Source: Allotamlana fucoidanivorans (GTDB lineage Bacteria > Bacteroidota > Bacteroidia > Flavobacteriales > Flavobacteriaceae). Taken from it: a DNA stretch of 64,000 nucleotides. The position numbers and the translations under genes were made by a program. The stretch covers positions 3,348,001 to 3,412,000 of the forward strand of contig NZ_CP074074.1 of the NCBI RefSeq assembly GCF_045788535.1. The letters are read 5' to 3'. Positions 37,601 to 45,959 of this stretch are shown here, in pieces; positions within the stretch are counted from its first letter, which is position 1, and each line of letters begins with the position of its first letter. The notes beneath the pieces were generated by a model. The model did no database searches, was not told where the DNA came from, and saw only the letters and a program-made list of their open reading frames with translations.

Positions 37601-38914
37601 CCAAAAATCATAGCGTGGTTTGATCATGACGTAATTGAGAAAATCCTAAATAACCTATTATCAAATGCATTTAACTATACTCCCGATAATGGAGAAATAA
37701 GGGTTGAAATTAATACCATTAAAGAAACCGTAAATTCTAATCTAGGGAAAAGAAATTTAAACTTTGTTGAAATACAAGTTATTGATTCTGGTTTAGGTAT
37801 AGAAAGTAACCGCTTGGAAAACATATTTGAACGATTTTACACAGAAAATAACCAGGCTAGAAATCACAGTAAAGGTGTTGGTATTGGTCTTGCATTTGTC
37901 AAAGACATCGTAGAACTTCATCAAGGAAAAATACATGTAATAAGTGAAATAAACAAAGGTAGTACTTTTACTGTTCATTTGCCTATAGAAAAGGAAGCCT
38001 ACGAAGGAATTCCAGAGATAATATGTAAAGATGTTTCTGATAGTGATTTTAAACTAAGAACTTCAGAAACAGACTCAATGGCAATTAGTATGAATGACGA
38101 TATTGTTGATCAAGACATTGATAAGTCTAGAGCTCAAAAGCCTGTTTTGCTTGTTGTTGATGACAATGAAGATATTAGGTCTTTTCTAAAGCAAGCCTTG
38201 TATAATAAATATATTGTCTATGAAGCCGAAAATGGCAAAGTTGGTCTTGAGCTTGCTGGAAAAATTATACCAAATGTCATTTTAACAGATATTTTAATGC
38301 CTGAAATGGACGGAATTGAATTTTGTAAACATGTTAAAAACCACAAAGAAACGAGTCATATCCCAGTAATAATACTTACCGCAAAACTCTCACAAGAAGA
38401 TGAAATAGAGGGTCTAAAAACAGGGGCCGATGATTACATAAGAAAACCTTTTGATATTGAACTCTTAGAACTAAAGCTTAAAAACATTGTTAATCATAGA
38501 AATAAATTAAGAAACAAATTCAATTCAGAAATCACGTTCAAACCAAAAGATGTGACCGTAACTACCCAAGACGAACAGTTCTTACAACAAGCCATAGAAA
38601 TTGTTGAAAAACATATGATGAACACCGATTTCAATGTTGAGATGCTTGTAAAAGAAATGGGATTGAGTAGAAGTAATCTCTATTTAAAGTTCAAAGAGAT
38701 TACAGGGTTATCCTCTAGTGAGTTTATTAGAAATATAAGACTCAAAAGGGCTGTACAGCTTTTTCAAGCAAGTGATTATTCGGTAAAGGAAATTATGTAT
38801 ATGACAGGTTTTAATACAGCGTCTTATTTTGCGAAATGTTTTAAGAAACAGTTTGGAGTTATCCCAAGTGATTATGTAAGAAAAATAGCCAAAGAAAAAG
38901 CTTCTAACTCCTAA
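34658..38914 (+). CDS. Hybrid two-component system regulator (HTCS)
   Basis: A 1418-residue one-protein sensor and activator. Residues 25-700 are a two-bladed propeller sensor made of repeated LWIGTxxGGLN-type units (Reg_prop), then a Y_Y_Y domain (about 750-820), one membrane segment (826-846), a histidine kinase (His884 in SHELRTP, ATPase domain with N box LSNAFNYTPD), a receiver domain (Asp1211 in LTDILMPEMDG) and an AraC-type helix-turn-helix (about 1310-1410). The sensor faces the periplasm and in this family binds an oligosaccharide from the target polymer. It is cotranscribed with GH2 and the sulfatase, so it is the best candidate activator for the locus. REC and AraC domains are both intact. 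Confidence 0.95.
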   Translation: MIHPIQSFKLKLLATLVTYFCLNFGFSQNNVHFEHITTNNGLSQSDVNSIYQDNKGFLWFGTHEGLNKFDGYNFKVYTPNSQTHDYEGISSSLIFAITGDDDDNLWVGTTGDGLNYFDTSVERFKVFKHEDKNPNSLISNHISSLFRDSSNKLWIGTFNGLDMIDLNKGLDSIHFNHFNFDGGNFVSNFENKTIYSIFEDKHGQIWVGGARGLYKLSRDSSGELYLRFINELINLPYTSVRCIAEDQFGRLLIGTVGGLYVLKNEGDSYWADWIHKGFYNDILVEKNNIWAGTNSGLISFKYSGNTGKIIVFKQYSYDPMSPMSLSKNIVKSLYKDKTGIIWIGTNGGGVNKFDPYRKDFKHIKKTLNSTSLSYDKIRSLFEDSNGTLWIGTEGGGLNMLLKANEDELYTSFQHLSSPRKPFTIYEVKRGDRKILLIGTEGAPKLLEIDITNPRPLSNKDVKKYEDVSGSVFALLEDKHKNLWIGTYNAGINRWLYDSETNSFKKDILFADKNDPHSLSSNIIRNILEDHSGNLWFATGNGLCKLTPNEALKDKPKFEVFQNDPKNNRSISHNYILELFESSKNELWIGTFGGGLNKFIPSKNKLKGEFVSYLMKDGLPNNVIKGILEDDQGFLWLSTNKGLSKFDPKKVSFKNYDMNDGLQNNEFQELARLKRRNGEMLFGGINGFNAFFPENIKDNHVEAETVITKLSVSNQVVNIGDQVNGRVILEQSINQTDKITLKHNENNLSFEFGALHYASPDKNKFAYILEGFDEDWVYTTSSKRFATYTNLSPGTYTLKVKASNNDGIWDKTPSEIKIEIIPPFWRTTWAYLIYYVLIIGLLLLFRRYTVISTTKKHQLELEHFEKEKSEELQKIKLEFFTNISHELRTPLTLIKGPLKYLQKNGDQLNRKVLQEQYTLMQKNCDYLLRLVNQLLDFRKINQGKMRLVMRKGNIVEFIKEVCEPFQFLSLKNHVNFQFKTRNPKIIAWFDHDVIEKILNNLLSNAFNYTPDNGEIRVEINTIKETVNSNLGKRNLNFVEIQVIDSGLGIESNRLENIFERFYTENNQARNHSKGVGIGLAFVKDIVELHQGKIHVISEINKGSTFTVHLPIEKEAYEGIPEIICKDVSDSDFKLRTSETDSMAISMNDDIVDQDIDKSRAQKPVLLVVDDNEDIRSFLKQALYNKYIVYEAENGKVGLELAGKIIPNVILTDILMPEMDGIEFCKHVKNHKETSHIPVIILTAKLSQEDEIEGLKTGADDYIRKPFDIELLELKLKNIVNHRNKLRNKFNSEITFKPKDVTVTTQDEQFLQQAIEIVEKHMMNTDFNVEMLVKEMGLSRSNLYLKFKEITGLSSSEFIRNIRLKRAVQLFQASDYSVKEIMYMTGFNTASYFAKCFKKQFGVIPSDYVRKIAKEKASNS

Positions 38915-39259
38915 AACTACTCCCTATAAATAAACTTAAACTTGAGTGATTAACAAGAAAAAATAAAACAAACTGAAAGTATCTAACAGGTATTAGTATA
39001 AACATCAAACAGTAGAACTTTAAACACCTACTTAAAATTTAATCTTATTATGTAGTTTTAATCTTTATATATAAAGTACTTCATTTGATTGTAAGTATTT
39101 AGATTAAGTCAACTATACGCTTTAAATTTTATAATTTAATTAAGACGAGTAATAAGAAATAAAAGATTGACTTGTTACCGTAATTATTATTTTATAAATT
39201 ACTATCCATTTAATACAACTGTCATATCATTTACATACTTAATTTCACTTACATCTTAA
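38915..39259. other. Leader region of the TRAP operon
   Basis: A 345-base AT-rich gap between the HTCS and the TRAP genes. It contains a perfect 14-base palindrome at 39063-39076 and no recognisable gene or RNA. It probably carries the TRAP promoter. No terminator hairpin with a T-tract was seen after the HTCS. Confidence 0.5.
39063..39076. promoter_or_regulatory. 14-base perfect palindrome before TRAP operon
   Basis: CTTTATATATAAAG reads the same on both strands, 184 bases before the first TRAP gene. It is AT-rich, so chance is a real possibility, but dimeric repressors bind such sites. Confidence 0.25.
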
Positions 39260-40237
39260 ATGAGGTACTTTATCTATTGTCTTTTTATTGCATGTTTGCT
39301 TTTTGGTTGCAAAAAACAGAGTAATGAGGTTTATATTTTTAAAGTAAGTTTGTTAGTTAATGACAGTCATACAGATTATGCGGCTTTTGAGTATTTTAAT
39401 ACAATTTTAAAAGAACGATCAAATAACCGATTGGCGCTTGAAATATACCATTCGGAACAACTAGCCAAAGAAATTGAAGCCATAAGACTTATTCAAGCCG
39501 AAGTCATTGATATGACCATAACAGGTTCCTTACTTAATAATTGGTTTGAAACGGCAGCTTTTTGCGAGTTACCTTTTTTCTTCAAAGATACGGTTGAAGT
39601 GAAACAATTTATAAAAGGAGATATTGGCCAACTCGTTGAACAGGAAATGATTGAAAAAACTGCCTTAAGACCACTGTGTTATTTTCTTAGAGGCCCTAGA
39701 CAATTAACCTCCAATAAACCCATAAAAGATCCTGATGATTTAAATGGTTTAATTGTTAGAGTACCTAATGTACCTTCCTTTGTAACCACTTGGGATGCGC
39801 TTGGCGCAAAATCAACCCCAATGGCTTTTTCTGAAGTATTTACATCCTTGCAATCAGGAACTGTTGACGCTCAGGAAAACTCACTTGCGTTAATTAAAAA
39901 TGCAGGATTTTATGAAGTTCAGAAATATGTTAACATGACCAATCATGTATTGAGTTGGGGCTATCCTGTCATTGGTGAAAAGCAATTTCAAAAATTACCA
40001 TCAGAATTGCAGTCCATTTTAATAGAAGCAGCTAAAGACATGCAAGTGTTTGAGCACCAGTTATTCTTAAACCATGAAAAAAACATTCGAAAAGAGTTAG
40101 AAAATAAAGGTATGCAGTTCATTAGTGTTAATCACGAAGCTTTCAGTAAAAAATGTGAACAGGCTATTTTTGAAAGCTTATCTTTTGAATTACAAAGCAT
40201 ATATAAAACCTTAAAATCTAAAAAACATCTTGAATAA
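39260..40237 (+). CDS. dctP: TRAP transporter substrate-binding lipoprotein (DctP)
   Basis: A 325-residue periplasmic binding protein with a lipobox LLFGC (Cys17). DctP proteins capture organic acids, sugar acids or related anions for secondary transport. Conserved Arg167 in GLIVRVPN is the residue that holds the ligand carboxylate in this family, so the ligand is probably an acid. ALGAKSTPMAFSEVFTSLQSGTVDAQEN is a further DctP signature stretch (given here as one region, about 180-207). It overlaps the next gene by 8 bases. In Bacteroidota, lipid-anchored DctP is common. Confidence 0.92.
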   Translation: MRYFIYCLFIACLLFGCKKQSNEVYIFKVSLLVNDSHTDYAAFEYFNTILKERSNNRLALEIYHSEQLAKEIEAIRLIQAEVIDMTITGSLLNNWFETAAFCELPFFFKDTVEVKQFIKGDIGQLVEQEMIEKTALRPLCYFLRGPRQLTSNKPIKDPDDLNGLIVRVPNVPSFVTTWDALGAKSTPMAFSEVFTSLQSGTVDAQENSLALIKNAGFYEVQKYVNMTNHVLSWGYPVIGEKQFQKLPSELQSILIEAAKDMQVFEHQLFLNHEKNIRKELENKGMQFISVNHEAFSKKCEQAIFESLSFELQSIYKTLKSKKHLE

Positions 40238-40676
40238 AATCGTCGGTAAACTATTAAAAACAGGTACATTACTTGCTATTACATTGTTAATAGCAACTGT
40301 TCTTTTACAAATTTTTGCCCGCTTTTTTTTATCGAGCGCACCACCCTGGACCGAAGAAGTTTCTAGATTATTTTTTATTTATGCGGTGACTTTTGCTGCG
40401 GCTTTAGCGTTTAAATCTAACTATTTCATTTATGTGGATATGCTCTATAATAAGGTTAATAATACAGTAAAACGTATTCTTAATCTTATCGTGTATTTGG
40501 TTACATTGTTGCTATTTATGGTTTTAAGTGTTACAGCTATAGGGTTTGTAAAAATGGGAATTGCAGAACAATCACCCAGCCTAGGCGTAAACATGGGTAT
40601 TGCTTTTTCAAGCATTTTTCTATTAGCTGTTTTTATGTGCTACTATTTAGTACAAAAACTAATGAAATTTAAATAG
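40230..40676 (+). CDS. dctQ: TRAP transporter small membrane subunit (DctQ)
   Basis: A 148-residue protein with four predicted membrane segments. The start must be TTG 40230, overlapping the dctP stop by 8 bases, because no in-frame ATG lies before the first membrane segment. The segment PPWTEEVSRLFFIYAVTFAAA is typical of DctQ (position about 37-57). Small subunit of the TRAP permease, pairing with the DctM protein encoded 7 bases downstream. Confidence 0.88.
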   Translation: MNKIVGKLLKTGTLLAITLLIATVLLQIFARFFLSSAPPWTEEVSRLFFIYAVTFAAALAFKSNYFIYVDMLYNKVNNTVKRILNLIVYLVTLLLFMVLSVTAIGFVKMGIAEQSPSLGVNMGIAFSSIFLLAVFMCYYLVQKLMKFK

Positions 40677-40683
40677 AGTATTT

Positions 40684-41958
40684 ATGATTTTATTACTATT
40701 TGGTGTTTTTCTTATTTGCTTAATCCTGAGGTTTCCAATTGCTTTTTCTATAGGCTTATCGTGCTTAGTGTATTTAGTTTTTAATGGTACACCACTTATT
40801 GTTATTCCAATGAAACTTTACTCTGGTATAGATGTTTTTGTACTACTGAGTGTTCCTGGTTTTATAATAGCGGGCAACCTGATGAATCACGGTGGCCTTA
40901 CCGATAAAATTATTACGTTTTGCAACCATCTTTTAGGACATATTACGGGAGGGTTATCATTGGTAAATATTGGAGCTTCTATGCTTTTTGCTGGGATTTC
41001 TGGCACTGCAATATCAGATACTGCAAGTATGGGATCTGTTATGATACCTGCCATGAAAAAAGAAGGTTATGACACAGGATTTGCTTGTGCCGTCACAGCT
41101 TCCTCTTCAACTATGGGGCCCATTATACCTCCTAGCATCCCTATGATTATTGCAGCAACATTAAGCGGACTTTCAGTAGGTAGATTATTTTTAGCGGGTG
41201 CTATACCTGGGTTTTTACTAGGGCTTGGAATTATGATTGTGGCTTATATTATCTCGAAGAAAAGAAATTATCCTAAACACCCTAAAAGTAGTCTACAAAT
41301 GATTTGGTTAAGTTTTAAAAATACGTTTTGGTCACTTTTAATGACCTTTATCATCATTTTTGGAATTGTGGGCGGTGTTTTTACGCCTACCGAAGCGTCT
41401 ATTGTAGCTGTGGTTTATGCTTTAATCATTGGCATTTTTATTTACAAAAAACTGAATCTAAAGAAAATTCAAGTGATTTTTATAGATTCAATGAAAACCT
41501 CGGCTTCATTGATGGTTTTAATTGGGTTTGCTAACTTATTTGGTTGGATTTTAATCACTGAGCATGTTCCGCAGTTAATTTCTTCTGAAATTTTGGGTAT
41601 TTCTACCAATAAGTATTTTGTTTTATTGATGGTTAATATCCTTCTCATATTTGTAGGCACTTTTATGGAGACGATTGCTGCCTTACTTATCTTATTCCCT
41701 ATTTTACTAAAACTCGCTATTTCTGTTGATATTGATCCTATTCATTTTTCTGTTATCGCTGTTCTTAATTTAATTATAGGTTTAACCACACCTCCTTTAG
41801 GCATTTGCTTATTTGTAGCTTCTAGCATTGGTAAAATTTCTATTGGAAAAGTAAGCAAAGCAGGCCTACCCTTTTTATTAGTAAGCCTGTTAGTATTAAC
41901 GTTGGTTACGCTGTTTCCAAGTCTTTCGTTAGAACTTCCTAAACTATTAATGGACTAG
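40684..41958 (+). CDS. dctM: TRAP transporter large membrane subunit (DctM)
   Basis: A 424-residue permease with about 12 membrane helices. Family signatures include SGTAISDTASMGSVMIPAM near residue 104 and GPIIPPSIPMI near 147. It uses a sodium gradient to import the ligand delivered by DctP. Last gene of the plus-strand unit; its stop lies 3 bases from the stop of the converging GH2. Together with DctP and DctQ it gives the locus an anion importer in place of a SusC/D system. Confidence 0.93.
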   Translation: MILLLFGVFLICLILRFPIAFSIGLSCLVYLVFNGTPLIVIPMKLYSGIDVFVLLSVPGFIIAGNLMNHGGLTDKIITFCNHLLGHITGGLSLVNIGASMLFAGISGTAISDTASMGSVMIPAMKKEGYDTGFACAVTASSSTMGPIIPPSIPMIIAATLSGLSVGRLFLAGAIPGFLLGLGIMIVAYIISKKRNYPKHPKSSLQMIWLSFKNTFWSLLMTFIIIFGIVGGVFTPTEASIVAVVYALIIGIFIYKKLNLKKIQVIFIDSMKTSASLMVLIGFANLFGWILITEHVPQLISSEILGISTNKYFVLLMVNILLIFVGTFMETIAALLILFPILLKLAISVDIDPIHFSVIAVLNLIIGLTTPPLGICLFVASSIGKISIGKVSKAGLPFLLVSLLVLTLVTLFPSLSLELPKLLMD

Positions 41959-41961
41959 AAT

Positions 41962-44847
41962 TTAAAACCATTCGCTGAGTATAAAGCTATTTAACCACAC
42001 TGCTTTTCCGTCTTCACTTTTAAATACAATTTGTATAGGGTTTACACCATCTGATTCTATATAAATATCTGTATTACCAAACGGTTTTGTCTGCATATCC
42101 TTACCATCTGTTACTACTATTTTAGAAATAACCTCAGCTCCCTTTGCGTCATGTATTTCTGCTGAAATATGTTTTGCGGCTGGGATTTGGTAAATTTTAT
42201 AAGTTGCCATTTTTTCTTGATTAGGATCCATACTGTCAGTATTCGTTCTTGGCGCATGATGAAAAGTGGTTAACTTATAGCGCCCCTTTTTTAAACCTTT
42301 AAACTCAAGATTTAATCCATTTTTTGATGTGCCTAAAATGCCTTCACCATGAGCAAACCCATATTTACCAATAACATTTATTTCTCCTAACCACCTTGTG
42401 TTCTCTGGACTGTCAACACTTTCAATACGTGAAGTAAAACCTCCTAATTGCGTAAAAGATTTTTCTGCATTTTTCATGTCTTCACTACTCCAAGGTATCC
42501 AATCAAATTGTACTAACTGTTCAGTTTCTCCTAGATCGACTTTTACACTTTCAAAATCATGAATTGGTTCTATCTGAGAACAATCAAAATGAGCCGCTTC
42601 TGAATTTATAATAGCACTACCCGATTTTAGTCCTTTTGCTTTAGCCGTAACCGTAATTTTACTTGGCCTAGTACCTGATTGGATTAATGCAGGCGCCACC
42701 CCGTAAGTAGTACCAAATGGGTTTGCCCCAATGGCTTTATCTTCTCCAACAATATGGGCATCCCCAGATACCGAAAAGGTAATAGCTCTATCATCTTGAA
42801 TTATGGTTCCATTTTTATCAACTACCTTGGCATAAGCCACTACAATATCAGAACCATCTGCGACAAAGCTTCTTCCTTCTGTATCTAACTCTAAAACAAT
42901 TTTATAAGCGTCTTCTGGAGTTTTTACTACATCTTTAGACACCACTTTGCCCTCTACCAAACCATGGGCAACAAGTTCTCCTTCATTATAATTCTGGATC
43001 TTAAAGATAAACGGTGCATGTTTTAAATATTTATAATCATCCTGCTTAGACGGATGCTGCACCCCCAAGGATGATCCATTTAAAAATAATTCTACTTTGG
43101 ATGCATTACTATACACAACAACATCTTCAACGTCTGCTTTCCACTCCGTTTCTATATGTGTATAAGGTACTTGAGTAAGTTCTGCTTTATACCACATAAG
43201 CCCAGGTCTAGGATATCTAAATACGGTCATAAGTCCACTTCTACTTCTATCTTTAGGATTATCACTAGGATGAAAGGTATAATACGCATGTGCGGTCCAT
43301 GATATAAGTCCCAACTTCATAGGGTCATCTAAATAATGATTCACCGCAGCTGGACCTCTCCCCCCTTCCATGGCTAACATAGGTTCATCTTGACTCCAGT
43401 AATAAGGACCATAAACCATTTGTCCGTAAATATCTGTTAACCCAGACGTTTGCCAACCCGTCCATCTACTACTTTGTGATGCCGTAAAACGCACAGGATC
43501 TTCTTGTTTTATCACATTATGCGCTCTAGGCACATATCCTCTATGATTAATACCCGCACCCCAAATAATTACGGAAGGATGATTTCTATGGTTTCTAACC
43601 ATAGTCCTTGCTGCTTTTTCATAATTTTCAAACCAAGCCTCATTTCCAATAGACATCCAAGTTGGAGCTTCTTCATATACTAAAATACCAAGTTCATCAC
43701 ACGCCTCTATCACCGCATTATCATGCGGATAATGCGCAGTTCTTAAGACATTCATACCCAATTTTTTTATTTGCAACACATCTTTATAATGTAATGTATT
43801 AGGCATAGCATCACCAATAAATCCATAATGCTGATGTCTGTTTGTCCCAATAAGTTTTACAGGCTTTCCGTTTAATAATAAACCTTCAGAATGGGTAATT
43901 TCAATCTTTCTGAATCCCATTTTACATTCAATCTCATCTACTTTTTCTTGCAATTCATAAACGGTTGTATTCACACGATATAAATTCGGGGTATCAATAG
44001 ACCACAGTTTTAAGTTATCTTCTATACTTCCTATTTGATTAAATACTTGTTTGCTATTGGCGTCTATAGATTTAGTTTGCGATAGTTTTAAAACTACGAT
44101 ATTCTTATCATCCACTAATCTATTAATAACAGTTACCGTCTTTGCTTCATCGGTTTCATTTTTAACTTCTGTTTTTATATTTACGGTGCCATTCATATTA
44201 ACAGGATCAACCGTTGGTGTGGTAATATACTGTCCTGAAGTTTCTGACTCCCAATTAAAAGAAATATAAGTAGCATTCGTTTCAACCAAATACACATCTC
44301 GGTATAAGCCCCCAAACTTAATATAATCCATGGGACCTGGATCTGGCGGAACATCTTCACGTCTTCTATTATCTGCTAAAACAGTAACCAAATTCTTCTC
44401 ACCATAGCTTACAAAAGATGAAATATCAAAATGAAAAGGTGTATAACCGCCAACAGCATGTTGCCCCACATGTTTGCCATTTACCCAAACATCGGTTACT
44501 TGATGTACGCCTTCAAACTCTAAAAACACTTTCTTTGTTTTATCCTTTGTTACTTCAATATCTCTTCTATACCACCCCACATTACGCATAAACGTTTTTT
44601 GATATTTGTCATCAGTATAACCATTAAGATCCATAGAGGTTAACTCAAGAGAATGTGGTACGTGAACGACCTCCCATTTAGAATCATCATAATCTGTATT
44701 ATAAAATTGTGCATTAGGGTCTCCAAGATGAAATCGCCATCCTTGATTGATGTTGGTTTTTTGTCTGACACTTTCATTTGAATTCTGTGCCAATACAAAC
44801 GTTGAAAAACACAGTACGCTTAGAATGAGTTTTAATTTAATCTTCAT
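41962..44847 (-). CDS. GH2-family protein lacking the usual acid/base glutamate
   Basis: A 961-residue exported GH2 protein (signal 1-20, ending VLAQ). Jelly roll (about 30-190), Ig-like domain (200-315), TIM barrel (315-600), a DUF4982-like domain, an Ig-like domain (about 650-745) and a C-terminal malectin- or CBM-like domain. The nucleophile is probably Glu494 in LAMEGGRG. At the acid/base position the family motif WSxGNE reads WGAGIN (429-434), so Asn434 replaces Glu. His435 and Arg436 follow. It may use another residue, need a substrate carboxylate, or be inactive on ordinary galactosides. It is transcribed alone. A shared two-part motif lies 60-100 bases before its start. Confidence 0.85.
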   Translation of the reverse strand: MKIKLKLILSVLCFSTFVLAQNSNESVRQKTNINQGWRFHLGDPNAQFYNTDYDDSKWEVVHVPHSLELTSMDLNGYTDDKYQKTFMRNVGWYRRDIEVTKDKTKKVFLEFEGVHQVTDVWVNGKHVGQHAVGGYTPFHFDISSFVSYGEKNLVTVLADNRRREDVPPDPGPMDYIKFGGLYRDVYLVETNATYISFNWESETSGQYITTPTVDPVNMNGTVNIKTEVKNETDEAKTVTVINRLVDDKNIVVLKLSQTKSIDANSKQVFNQIGSIEDNLKLWSIDTPNLYRVNTTVYELQEKVDEIECKMGFRKIEITHSEGLLLNGKPVKLIGTNRHQHYGFIGDAMPNTLHYKDVLQIKKLGMNVLRTAHYPHDNAVIEACDELGILVYEEAPTWMSIGNEAWFENYEKAARTMVRNHRNHPSVIIWGAGINHRGYVPRAHNVIKQEDPVRFTASQSSRWTGWQTSGLTDIYGQMVYGPYYWSQDEPMLAMEGGRGPAAVNHYLDDPMKLGLISWTAHAYYTFHPSDNPKDRSRSGLMTVFRYPRPGLMWYKAELTQVPYTHIETEWKADVEDVVVYSNASKVELFLNGSSLGVQHPSKQDDYKYLKHAPFIFKIQNYNEGELVAHGLVEGKVVSKDVVKTPEDAYKIVLELDTEGRSFVADGSDIVVAYAKVVDKNGTIIQDDRAITFSVSGDAHIVGEDKAIGANPFGTTYGVAPALIQSGTRPSKITVTAKAKGLKSGSAIINSEAAHFDCSQIEPIHDFESVKVDLGETEQLVQFDWIPWSSEDMKNAEKSFTQLGGFTSRIESVDSPENTRWLGEINVIGKYGFAHGEGILGTSKNGLNLEFKGLKKGRYKLTTFHHAPRTNTDSMDPNQEKMATYKIYQIPAAKHISAEIHDAKGAEVISKIVVTDGKDMQTKPFGNTDIYIESDGVNPIQIVFKSEDGKAVWLNSFILSEWF

Positions 44848-44906
44848 TAAGTTTTAGTTTAAAAATATGCCTATTAGTTTGTTTTAAAATTAAGCTTCTT
44901 GATTGG

Positions 44907-44947
44907 TTAAGAACATGACGTTTGTTTTATACTATATAACATATGTT
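44907..44947 (-). promoter_or_regulatory. Two-part candidate operator upstream of GH2 (41962-44847)
   Basis: On the minus strand, AACATATG begins at 44947 (as the 10-base palindrome AACATATGTT) and ATGTTCTTAA begins at 44916, offset 31. This resembles the pairs before 6837 (offset 33) and 29820 (offset 32). It lies 100 bases before the ATG at 44847. The second block is a weaker match here. Confidence 0.35.
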
Positions 44948-45000
44948 CATTTAAAAAAAGGGCTGCTACTTAACTTTCCGTTAAATACGTTTCGAAAAAT

Positions 45001-45029
45001 TTTGATTACCTTTAATTAATATAACTTTG
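45001..45029 (+). promoter_or_regulatory. Candidate Bacteroidota promoter (distal)
   Basis: TTTG at 45001-45004, 17 bases, then TAACTTTG at 45022-45029: a near match to the TTTG/TAnnTTTG housekeeping promoter. It would give a leader of about 210 bases before the lipoprotein at 45244. Confidence 0.4.
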
Positions 45030-45144
45030 GGTGTCTACATAAACAAATTTAAAAGGTTTATCAATGTGGCATTGTATGTATTTTTAAAAGACTTTTTATA
45101 TAAAAAAATGATAACAACTAACAGATAAATCTCACAAAATTAGT

Positions 45145-45171
45145 TTTGTATATCCTTTAAATTTATCTTTG
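45145..45171 (+). promoter_or_regulatory. Candidate Bacteroidota promoter (proximal)
   Basis: TATCTTTG at 45164-45171 fits the -7 consensus. The TTTG at 45145-45148 is only 15 bases away, shorter than usual. It is nearer to the gene (start 45244) than the distal candidate. Confidence 0.35.
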
Positions 45172-45243
45172 TTTTACACTCAAACCATTTTCGCTATTCA
45201 GAATTAAATTTATAAACATACTTATATAAAAACTTACAAAAAC

Positions 45244-45942
45244 ATGACTAAAACATTACCTGTATTTTCAATGCAATTAAACACAATAAAAGTTGCTTTA
45301 TTCAGCCTTATTATTTCACTATCAAGTTGTTCAGGGCTCAAAGTTTTAAACACTTATACGGCAGATCATGTGGCAACCATAAAAGACCAAAAAGTTTTAG
45401 TTATTGCAAGAATGAAAAAGCAAAATGTTAGAGAATCTGTTGAACGTGAAATGACCAAACAATTACTTTCTAGTCATTTAAAAGCTTCTGAAAGTTATAA
45501 AGTGTTTCCTAAGCTAAAAACGAACGAAACCTTATCAAAAGAAGATCTTGAAAAATTCAAATTACAGCTTAAAGAACAGGGATTTGATGCTGTATGTATT
45601 AGCTCTGTAATTGGTGTTGAACGCTTGTCTAAAACTAATGTTTCGGGCGGGTATGAAGCTGGTGCTGATTTAGGGTCTTACTACGGAATGAACACAATTG
45701 GTTTTTTTGGATATTACACAAGCCCGGTACCGACTCCTACTTTTAAAGGTGTATATGAACCTGTAGAATTAATGACTGAAACAGCTCAAATTTATGTTCT
45801 AGAAACGGCTGTTTATAATCTTGATTTACCTGAAAACAAACAAATGATAGCTTCAGTAACATCAAAAATTGAAAATGTAGAAACTGCTGGAAACATTGCG
45901 AAAAAATATGCTAAAGCGGTAGTTAAAAGTTTAAAAAAATAA
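45244..45942 (+). CDS. Lipoprotein of unknown function
   Basis: A 232-residue protein with a lipobox LSSC (Cys29; Cys20 if the start is ATG 45271, which gives a more compact signal). The mature part has a KVLVIARMKKQNVRESVEREM segment in about residues 50-70, resembling small lipoproteins that pair with envelope complexes. A glycine-rich GSYYGMN region and a long C-terminal helix follow. No enzyme motif. It is 17 bases before a beta-barrel protein, so the two are probably one envelope unit. Not recognised, and no direct link to the galactan genes. Confidence 0.6.
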   Translation: MTKTLPVFSMQLNTIKVALFSLIISLSSCSGLKVLNTYTADHVATIKDQKVLVIARMKKQNVRESVEREMTKQLLSSHLKASESYKVFPKLKTNETLSKEDLEKFKLQLKEQGFDAVCISSVIGVERLSKTNVSGGYEAGADLGSYYGMNTIGFFGYYTSPVPTPTFKGVYEPVELMTETAQIYVLETAVYNLDLPENKQMIASVTSKIENVETAGNIAKKYAKAVVKSLKK

Positions 45943-45959
45943 CTAAAATTCTTTTCGCC

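Larger units (their letters stand above)
44848..45243. other. Divergent intergenic region
   Basis: About 400 AT-rich bases between the GH2 start (minus strand) and the lipoprotein start (plus strand). It contains the AACATATGTT site for the GH2 and two candidate sigma-type promoters for the plus-strand pair (listed separately). No gene or RNA was recognised. Confidence 0.5.
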
